NCBI GenBank assembly: GCA_028822695.1
Contig: JAPKDA010000004.1
Location: forward strand, 1 to 47,768
Direction of reading: 5' to 3'
Length of the DNA: 47,768 nucleotides
Source: Akkermansiaceae bacterium
GTDB lineage: Bacteria; Verrucomicrobiota; Verrucomicrobiia; Verrucomicrobiales; Akkermansiaceae
Shown here: piece by piece, positions 42,105-47,768 of the stretch
Position numbering within the stretch: position 1 is the first letter of the stretch
How the letters are laid out: every line of letters starts with the position of its first letter
Made by a program: the position numbers and the translations under genes
Notes under the pieces: generated by a model
What the model was told of the DNA's origin: nothing
The model's database searches: none
What the model saw: only the letters and a program-made list of their open reading frames with translations

Positions 42105-43535
42105 CTATTTGGACGTTTCGAAGTTCCCGCCGAGGGCCAGATGGAGATGGAGGCGATTTTGGAGGCGATCGTTGCGGAGGCGGATGAGGGAGGCCCGGGC
42201 GTTCACGGCCCGGCGTTGGGCTTCGAGAATCTCAAGGACCGTGGAGCCCTCGATACCCATGGCAAGGTCCCGTTCGGACTGCTTTTCGGCGAGACCGGCC
42301 TGCTCGACTTCCATGCGGAGGAATTTTTCCTGTTCAGCGAGAGAGCGCTCCGTTTCCAGTGCGGATTCGACTTCCTGGAAGGCGACGAGGCAGATCTGGA
42401 CGTAGCTGCTGATGGCGGCGCGATTTTGTTCGAGGGCTGCTCGGGCATCGGCGGAGGGGGCGCCACCGTTGTAGATGGTTTGGGCAAGGGAGGAGGCGAT
42501 GGACCAAGTGAGGTATTCGGGGTTGAGGAGGTTGGAGGAGGCGCTGGTGCTGTTGGAGGAGGCCCCGGTGAGACGGAGGGAGGGGAGGAGGTCTGTTCGA
42601 GCGGCATCGGCGCGTTTTGCTGAGGCGTAGACGTCGAGGCGGGCGGCGGTGAGATCGGGACGCCGGGCGAGGAGTTCCGATGGAAGACCAACGGGGACGT
42701 TGGGTTTCATCCGAGGGAGTTGGGATGATGACTGGAGGGCCGCGGAGGGGTAGCGACCGAGAAGGAGTTCGAGGGAGCGGGCAGCTTCGTTGCGGCTGAG
42801 CATTCGGTTCCGAAGGTCGCGTTCGGCGGCGGCGACGTTGTTGCGACCGAACTGGACGTCCACGGAGCGGAGGAGGTTTGCCCGATAGCGGCGCTCGATG
42901 ATCCGGAGGTTGTCCTGAAAGCTGGAGAGGGTGGTGGTGGTGAGATCGAGTTGTTGTTGGGCTGCGATCAGGTTGGCCCAGGACTTTGCGGTGTTGACGG
43001 CGAGGGAGAGTCGGGCGCCGCGGAAATCGGCGACGGCGGATTCGTAGTTGGCATAGGAGGCTCTATCGAGGTCGCGGAGGCGACCCCAGAGGTCAGGTTC
43101 CCAGGAGGCGTTCAGGGAGAGGGAGTAAGATTCGCTGGTCGTCGAGGAGGCGGAGCCGTTGCCGGATCGGGAGGTGGAGTAGCCGCTCCTGCCGCTGACG
43201 GAAGGGAGTCGGGCTGCCCGGGCGCCGATGGTTCCTTCGCGGGTGGCTTTGAGTCGGTGAGCGGTGGCTTGGAGGTTGTTGTTGTGGGCGACGGCTTCGC
43301 GGACGAGTTGTTTCATCCGGGCATCGCTGAATTCGTTGAGCCAGCCGGTGGAAATTTTACCGTGGTGGCCTTTCCCGGATTCCAGCCAAGCTTGGGGAGC
43401 GTCGACCTGGACGGACTCCTGTGGGCGAGACGAGGTGAAAGCTGCGCATCCGCCTACGAGGAAGAGGGCGAGAAGGAGGGCGCTGGGTTGGAGGAGTCGT
43501 TTCAGAACTCGGACAGAGTCCCGAATCCCAGACAA
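42105..43535 (-). CDS. outer membrane efflux lipoprotein (TolC/NodT family)
   Basis: The 476-residue protein has a lipoprotein signal ending LFLVGGC (Cys about 30) and two outer-membrane-efflux repeats. Typical segments are WLNEFSDARMKQLVREAVAHNNNLQATAHRL, SLNASWEPDLWGRL, LLARRPDLTAARLDV and SSLAQTIYNGG. Trimers form the outer-membrane exit duct. The only in-frame start upstream of the signal peptide is TTG 43535; no Shine-Dalgarno sequence is evident. It is followed by the adaptor gene. Confidence 0.88.
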   Translation of the reverse strand: MSGIRDSVRVLKRLLQPSALLLALFLVGGCAAFTSSRPQESVQVDAPQAWLESGKGHHGKISTGWLNEFSDARMKQLVREAVAHNNNLQATAHRLKATREGTIGARAARLPSVSGRSGYSTSRSGNGSASSTTSESYSLSLNASWEPDLWGRLRDLDRASYANYESAVADFRGARLSLAVNTAKSWANLIAAQQQLDLTTTTLSSFQDNLRIIERRYRANLLRSVDVQFGRNNVAAAERDLRNRMLSRNEAARSLELLLGRYPSAALQSSSQLPRMKPNVPVGLPSELLARRPDLTAARLDVYASAKRADAARTDLLPSLRLTGASSNSTSASSNLLNPEYLTWSIASSLAQTIYNGGAPSADARAALEQNRAAISSYVQICLVAFQEVESALETERSLAEQEKFLRMEVEQAGLAEKQSERDLAMGIEGSTVLEILEAQRRAVNARASLIRLRNDRLQNRLHLHLALGGNFETSK

Positions 43536-43609
43536 TTCGCAAATCGAAAGTTCTGCGGGTGAGGGGTTCTTTTGGGTTGGGGAGGGAGGGGGATCTCGGG
43601 GGGGGAGGA

Positions 43610-43743
43610 TTTTGGACTGCGGTGGGAGAACCCTGGAAGGGTGTCGACACCGCTTTGGGGGGGCGGGGTGTGCTGGAGTGGCGGTGGTTTACCGCAAAAG
43701 CGGTGTCGCCGTTCGTGCCTCACTCTGCCACCGCAGTCCAAAA
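43610..43743. repeat. 134-bp palindromic element (family E, complete copy)
   Basis: The element is bounded by a perfect 16-base inverted repeat, TTTTGGACTGCGGTGG (43610-43625) and its complement (43728-43743). Inside is a second inverted pair, GACACCGCTTT (43646-43656) and AAAGCGGTGTC (43697-43707). It lies 20 bases past the sdhB stop codon. A second, 5'-shortened copy lies at 47435-47538 in the same orientation. It carries no gene, so it resembles a MITE or a REP/BIME-type unit. Confidence 0.8.
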
Positions 43744-43762
43744 TGGCTGTGCGCCTCGGCCC

Positions 43763-44524
43763 CTAGACCACGGCGTCGTGGGATTTGGCTGCCGAGTAAT
43801 CGCGGTTGAGTTTGGCGATGTTGTCGGCGGAGATCTCCTTGGGGCAAACTGCTTCGCATTCGTATTGGTTGGTGCAGTTGCCGAAGCCTTCGTTGTCCAT
43901 GGTTTTGACCATGGCGAGGACCCGCTCGTGTTTCTCCGGTTGGCCTTGGGGGAGGTGGTTGAGGTGGGAGGCCTTTGCGGAGACGAAGAGCATGGCGCTG
44001 GCGTTTTTGCAGGCCGCCACACAGGCGCCACAGCCGATGCAAGCGGCGGCTTCGAAGGATGCGTCAGCAGCTTCTTTCGGAACGAGGATGGCGTGGGCGT
44101 CGGGTGCGCTGCCGGTGCGCACGGAAATGTAACCACCGGACTCGATGATGCGGTCGAAGGCGCTGCGGTCAACGACGAGGTCTTTGATGACGGGAAAAGC
44201 TTTGGCGCGGAACGGCTCGATCCAGATGGTGTCACCGTCCTTGAACTTGCGCATGTGAAGTTGGCAGGTGGTGATGCCGCCTTCGGGGCCGTGGGGGACG
44301 CCGTTGATGGTGAGCGAGCAGGCGCCGCAGATTCCTTCGCGACAGTCGTGGTCAAAATGGATTGGGTCGCCGCCTGCAGGGATGAGTCGCTCGTTGACGA
44401 TGTCGAGCATCTCGAGGAAGGAGGCCTCCTCGGGGATGTCCTTCGCGTCGTAGGTTTCGATGGAGCCTGCGTCGCCGGGGCGGGCTTGGCGCCAGACTTT
44501 GAGAGTCAAATTGAGATTGGCCAT
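43763..44524 (-). CDS. sdhB: succinate dehydrogenase iron-sulfur subunit
   Basis: The 253-residue subunit carries electrons from SdhA to the membrane anchor. The [2Fe-2S] ligands are in [17 protein letters not shown]...TTC, and the [4Fe-4S]/[3Fe-4S] ligands in [11 protein letters not shown] and [15 protein letters not shown]. It is the long type-B form found in Bacteroidota and related phyla. It follows sdhA by 11 bases. A palindromic repeat lies just beyond its stop and may act as terminator. Confidence 0.95.
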   Translation of the reverse strand: MANLNLTLKVWRQARPGDAGSIETYDAKDIPEEASFLEMLDIVNERLIPAGGDPIHFDHDCREGICGACSLTINGVPHGPEGGITTCQLHMRKFKDGDTIWIEPFRAKAFPVIKDLVVDRSAFDRIIESGGYISVRTGSAPDAHAILVPKEAADASFEAAACIGCGACVAACKNASAMLFVSAKASHLNHLPQGQPEKHERVLAMVKTMDNEGFGNCTNQYECEAVCPKEISADNIAKLNRDYSAAKSHDAVV

Positions 44525-44535
44525 GGGAGTGAAGG

Positions 44536-46506
44536 TTACTTGTAAGAGCGGATGGAGGGAGCGACGTTTTCGAAGACGAGGTCCTCTTTGTGGAGGATGG
44601 GGGCTTTGCCGGTGCCGTTGTGTTCCCAGGCGGCGACGTAGGAGAATTTGTCATCGTGGCGTTTGGCTTCGCCGGGTTGGGTGCGGCCGTCCTTGACCTC
44701 TTCGTCGTCTTCAGTGAATTGGTGATCGGCGCGGAAGTGGCCGCCGCAGGATTCGGCGCGGTCGAGGGCGTCGTGACAGAGGAGTTCGCCGAACTCGAGG
44801 AAGTCGGCGACTCGGCCGGCCTTTTCGAGCTCCATGTTGAGCTCCTTGCCGGTGCCGGTGACATTGACGTTGGCCCAGAATTCGTCGCGAATCTCGGGGA
44901 TGCGCTTGAGGGCGGCGTTGAGGGTCTCCGGGGTGCGGGCCATGCCACAGTTGTCCCAGATCTGCAGGCCGAGTTCGCGGTGGAAGGAATCGACGGTGCG
45001 TTTGCCGCGGATTTGCAGGAGGGTGGAGACCCGGTCCTTGACCTCATCGCGGCAGCGCTTGAATTCCGGATGGTCGGTGGTGACGGAGCCCGGAGTTTGC
45101 GTGGCGAGGTAGTTGGCGATGGTGGTGGGGATGACGAAATAGCCGTCGGCGAGGCCTTGCATGAGGGCGGAGGCACCGAGGCGGTTGGCTCCGTGGTCGG
45201 AGAAGTTGGCTTCGCCGAGAACGTGAAGGCCGGGGATGTTGGACATCAGGTTGTAGTCCACCCAGAGGCCACCCATCGTGTAGTGCACGGCGGGGTAGAT
45301 CTGCATCGGCGTTTCGTAGGGATTGTCGCCGGAGATCTTCTCATACATTTGGAAGAGGTTTCCGTATTTGGCGGCGATGGCCTGTTGGCCCTGGACGGAG
45401 ATGGGCTGCTCGAAGTCCAGGTAGACGCCTTTGCCGGAGGGGGCGACTCCGCGGCCGTCGTCACAGACTTGCTTGGCGGAGCGAGAGGCGATGTCGCGTG
45501 GGCAGAGGTTTCCGAAGGCCGGATATTTACGCTCGAGGTAGTAGTCGCGGTCTTCTTCCGCGACGTCCTTGGCCTTGAGTTCACCTTTGCGGATTTTCTC
45601 GGCGGTCTCTTTAGATTTGGGAACCCAGATGCGTCCGTCGTTGCGGAGGGATTCCGACATGAGGGTCAGCTTGGATTGGTAGTCGCCGCTGACGGGGATG
45701 CAGGTGGGGTGGATCTGGGTGTAGCAGGGATTGGCGAACAGAGCGCCGCGTTTGTGGGCGCGGTAAGCAGCCATGACGTTGCAGCCCATCGCGTTGGTGG
45801 AGAGGTAGAAGACGTTGCCGTATCCGCCGGTGGCGAGGATGACGGCGTCGGCCGCGTGGGAGGTGACTTCGCCGGTGACGAGGTCACGGACAATGATGCC
45901 TTTGGAGTGGCCGTCTACGACGACGAGGTCGAGCATTTCGGTGCGCGGGAACATCTCCACGTTTCCGCCGGAGATTTCCTTGGCGAGGGCTTGATAGCAG
46001 CCGATGAGGAGTTGTTGTCCGGTTTGGCCCCGGGAGTAGAAGGTGCGCTTCACCTGGGCACCGCCGAAGGAGCGGTTGTCGAGGAGGCCGCCGTATTCCC
46101 GGGCGAAGGGGACGCCTTGGGCGACGCATTGGTCGATGATGTTGAGGGAGACCTCGGAGAGGCGGTGGACGTTGGCCTCACGGGAGCGGAAGTCGCCGCC
46201 TTTGAGGGTGTCGTAGAAGAGTCGATAGACCGAGTCGCCGTCGTTCTGGTAGTTTTTGGCGGCGTTGATGCCTCCCTGTGCGGCGATGGAGTGTGCTCGG
46301 CGGGGGCTGTCCTGGTAGCAGAAACATTTCACGTTGTAGCCCAGTTCGGAGAGCGTCGCGGCGGCGGCTCCACCGGCCAGCCCGGAGCCGACCACGATGA
46401 TGTTGAACTTCCGCTTGTTGGCGGGGTTGATCAGCTTGGAATCCATTTTGTGTTTCGTCCATTTCTGGCCGAGCGGACCCGCGGGAATGTTGCTGTCGAG
46501 TGTCAT
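44536..46506 (-). CDS. sdhA: succinate dehydrogenase flavoprotein subunit
   Basis: The 656-residue subunit oxidises succinate to fumarate in the TCA cycle and respiratory chain. FAD-binding [15 protein letters not shown] is near 39-53, the [12 protein letters not shown] block carries the His expected to bind FAD covalently, and [27 protein letters not shown] and [13 protein letters not shown] are active-site blocks. It is a type-B SdhA/FrdA. ATG 46506 gives a 20-residue leader before [14 protein letters not shown]; the inner ATG (46446) is an alternative start. The operon order is sdhC-sdhA-sdhB, with no sdhD, as in type-B enzymes. Confidence 0.95.
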   Translation of the reverse strand: MTLDSNIPAGPLGQKWTKHKMDSKLINPANKRKFNIIVVGSGLAGGAAAATLSELGYNVKCFCYQDSPRRAHSIAAQGGINAAKNYQNDGDSVYRLFYDTLKGGDFRSREANVHRLSEVSLNIIDQCVAQGVPFAREYGGLLDNRSFGGAQVKRTFYSRGQTGQQLLIGCYQALAKEISGGNVEMFPRTEMLDLVVVDGHSKGIIVRDLVTGEVTSHAADAVILATGGYGNVFYLSTNAMGCNVMAAYRAHKRGALFANPCYTQIHPTCIPVSGDYQSKLTLMSESLRNDGRIWVPKSKETAEKIRKGELKAKDVAEEDRDYYLERKYPAFGNLCPRDIASRSAKQVCDDGRGVAPSGKGVYLDFEQPISVQGQQAIAAKYGNLFQMYEKISGDNPYETPMQIYPAVHYTMGGLWVDYNLMSNIPGLHVLGEANFSDHGANRLGASALMQGLADGYFVIPTTIANYLATQTPGSVTTDHPEFKRCRDEVKDRVSTLLQIRGKRTVDSFHRELGLQIWDNCGMARTPETLNAALKRIPEIRDEFWANVNVTGTGKELNMELEKAGRVADFLEFGELLCHDALDRAESCGGHFRADHQFTEDDEEVKDGRTQPGEAKRHDDKFSYVAAWEHNGTGKAPILHKEDLVFENVAPSIRSYK

Positions 46507-46538
46507 TGAAAAAGTGTTTGGTTCGGGTCAGGGTTTCG

Positions 46539-47249
46539 CTATTTGCCGACGCCGAAGAATAAGATGGCGATGGGCATGGAAAGGAAGCCGGCCCAGATGG
46601 CGAATGCGTAGAGGTTGCCGAATGCGGTGATGGCGGATGCGGACTTTTCGGTTCGCAGGCCGAGGGTTTGGAAGACGGAAGAGACGCCGTGGGAAAGGTG
46701 GGAGCAGAGGCAGGTGATGGCGATGATGTAGAAAATCGTGACGGGGCCGTTGGAGAAGCCGACGAGCATCATTTGGTGGATGTTCAGGGTCTGGTGCCCG
46801 TCGAGCATGGTTTGGAAGGCGGGGCCGTCGAAGTCGTAGGCGATGCGGACGGTGTAGTGGAGGATGTGGAAGATGATGAAGAAGAGGATGGTGAGGCCGC
46901 TCCAGATCATGAGCCGGGAGGAACGGGTGGCGGTGACGGTGGCCTTGCAGGCGTATTGGGTTTCCCGGGCGGCCTTGTTTTGCCGGACGAGCTGGATGGT
47001 GGCCACGACGTGGGCGATGAGGCAGGCGAGGAGAGTGAAGCGGGCGATCCAGATGACCGCGCCGTGTCCGAGTTCGTGGAGGAAGATGCCGTAAGCGTTG
47101 ATGGAGTCCGGTCCGAGGAAGAAGAGGAGGTTTCCGATGAGGTGGCCTGGGAGGAAGAGGAGGAGGACGATTCCGGTGAGCGCTACGACGGTTTTCTTTC
47201 CGATGGAGGAGCTCCAGAAGGAGCAGAGTTTGCACGAGAGGGCGTTCAT
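46539..47249 (-). CDS. sdhC: succinate dehydrogenase cytochrome b subunit (type B)
   Basis: The 236-residue membrane anchor has five predicted helices (about 19-40, 62-85, 107-135, 158-182 and 203-228). Several histidines lie in helix contexts (GHLIGN, LIAHVVA, FHILHYTVR, CSHLSHGV), suited to bind two hemes b and menaquinone. A single five-helix SdhC is typical of type-B complexes. It is the first gene of the operon; sdhA starts 33 bases after its stop codon. Confidence 0.92.
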   Translation of the reverse strand: MNALSCKLCSFWSSSIGKKTVVALTGIVLLLFLPGHLIGNLLFFLGPDSINAYGIFLHELGHGAVIWIARFTLLACLIAHVVATIQLVRQNKAARETQYACKATVTATRSSRLMIWSGLTILFFIIFHILHYTVRIAYDFDGPAFQTMLDGHQTLNIHQMMLVGFSNGPVTIFYIIAITCLCSHLSHGVSSVFQTLGLRTEKSASAITAFGNLYAFAIWAGFLSMPIAILFFGVGK

Positions 47250-47288
47250 GTTGAGCGGGAGAGGACGGATATCGATCCGGCTTCGGCC

Positions 47289-47316
47289 AAACTAGGATTC
47301 ATTGTCTGTTATTCAA
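47289..47316 (-). promoter_or_regulatory. possible promoter of the sdhCAB operon
   Basis: On the minus strand TTGAAT (47316-47311), a 16-base spacer and TAGTTT (47294-47289), about 39 bases before the sdhC ATG. The match to consensus is partial. Confidence 0.3.
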
Positions 47317-47768
47317 GGGCGATTCTGTTCTCCGGGGGGATTTGCGGGGAGAATGAGAGGATATGGGCATGAGGGGATGAACGGGGCTCATGAGGGGGCG
47401 TTCTTGGAGCGCGGGGATGGGGGGAGGGGGGGAGGCGCCACCGCTTTGGGGGGTGGCGGTTGGGGAGATAAGTTGCGGGCGGTGCTGCGCGAAAGCGGTG
47501 TCGGCGCTCGTTCCTCGCTCTGCCACCGCAGTCCAAAAAGGGGGGGGTGACGATGATGGGGGGGGCGGGTTCGTCGAGGACGAGGACTTCGGGGTCGTGG
47601 AGGAGGGCTTGGGCGAGGCAGGTGCGGTGGCGGTAGCCTTTGGAGAGGGTGTCGATGGCCTGGCTGGTGACGCTTTGCAGGAAGCAGGTTTCGATGGCGC
47701 GGTCGACGGCGTCGGATTTGGCGGAGCCGGAGAGGCCGCGCATGTCGGCACAGAAGCGGAGGAAGCCG
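47309..47768 (-). pseudogene. ABC transporter ATPase gene truncated after Walker B (also cut by window edge)
   Basis: From the right edge to about 47564 the frame encodes FLRFCADMRGLSG, then AIDTLSKGYRHRTCLAQALLHDP and EVLVLDEPA. These are the ABC signature (LSKGYRHR) and Walker B of a GldA/NosF-like ATPase. After DEPA, where the family continues TDGLDPNQ and the H-loop, the sequence changes to a G-rich tract and then family-E repeat read as protein, ending at a stop at 47309. The signature serine context and everything after the Walker B are lost, so the product cannot be a working ATPase. The N-terminal part lies outside the window. Confidence 0.7.
47435..47538. repeat. palindromic element (family E, 5'-shortened copy)
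   Basis: The right 47 bases (AAAGCGGTGTC at 47492 through CCACCGCAGTCCAAAA at 47538) match the copy at 43697-43743 with only four differences. The inner left arm CACCGCTTT is present (47439-47447), but the outer TTTTGGACTGCGGTGG arm is missing. It lies next to the broken end of an ABC ATPase gene. Confidence 0.75.

Noticed and set aside
44590-46509. 639-codon open frame antisense to sdhA
   Set aside because: Gly/Val/Asp/Glu-rich shadow of a strongly conserved enzyme gene; no motif and no start signal.

Overview
The window reads as a chromosomal segment of a GC-rich member of the Verrucomicrobiota (PVC superphylum), probably class Verrucomicrobiae. The assignment is an inference from gene content: a secreted DUF1080 protein, a GreA-type factor with a very long N-terminal extension, an mcsA-mcsB-clpC operon, a type-B succinate dehydrogenase, a prepilin peptidase with a large insertion, and short G-rich dispersed repeats in most gaps. 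The top strand is G-rich throughout, whichever strand is coding, so the whole window probably lies on one replichore.

Layout. 1-2.1 kb is decayed ground: the start of a secreted protein, relics of a DEAH-box helicase, a DUF1080 protein and a pseudopilin gene interrupted by an in-frame stop. 2.1-5.6 kb holds rnhB-yraN, a small conserved protein, a D-2-hydroxyacid dehydrogenase and an RluD-type pseudouridine synthase. 5.9-12.2 kb runs kinase, ClpX-like unfoldase, membrane protein, recR, lipA. 12.5-18.9 kb has a lipoprotein nuclease/phosphatase and tatA (minus strand), HrpB, a YugP-like metallopeptidase homologue that has lost its zinc motif, and a beta-CASP ribonuclease. A tRNA-Val(CAC) lies at 19.1 kb.

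19.4-21.3 kb encodes an ECF sigma factor, a single-pass membrane protein and a secreted PDZ protein. A second, independent trio of the same design lies at 38.8-40.8 kb, where the PDZ protein is a dead HtrA-like protease. Between them are the GreA-like factor, enolase, ftsB, an orphan LolD-type ATPase, ilvE, the mcsA-mcsB-clpC protein-arginine-phosphorylation/unfoldase operon, a two-domain AhbA/AhbB-like Lrp/AsnC protein, a CCA-adding enzyme, prepilin peptidase, HemQ with a membrane protein, a ferredoxin, a DciA-like protein and a HAD-FolB fusion.

40.8-47.8 kb is on the minus strand: an efflux adaptor and outer-membrane factor without an inner-membrane pump, sdhC-sdhA-sdhB, and an ABC ATPase gene cut off just after its Walker B motif beside a palindromic repeat that also occurs after sdhB. 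No rRNA, CRISPR array, transposase or integrase was seen. The best candidates for something undescribed are the two sigma/membrane/PDZ modules, the HAD-FolB fusion, the degenerate metallopeptidase, the palindromic repeat linked to a truncated gene, and a recurrent TTGC-type promoter placed almost on top of start codons.
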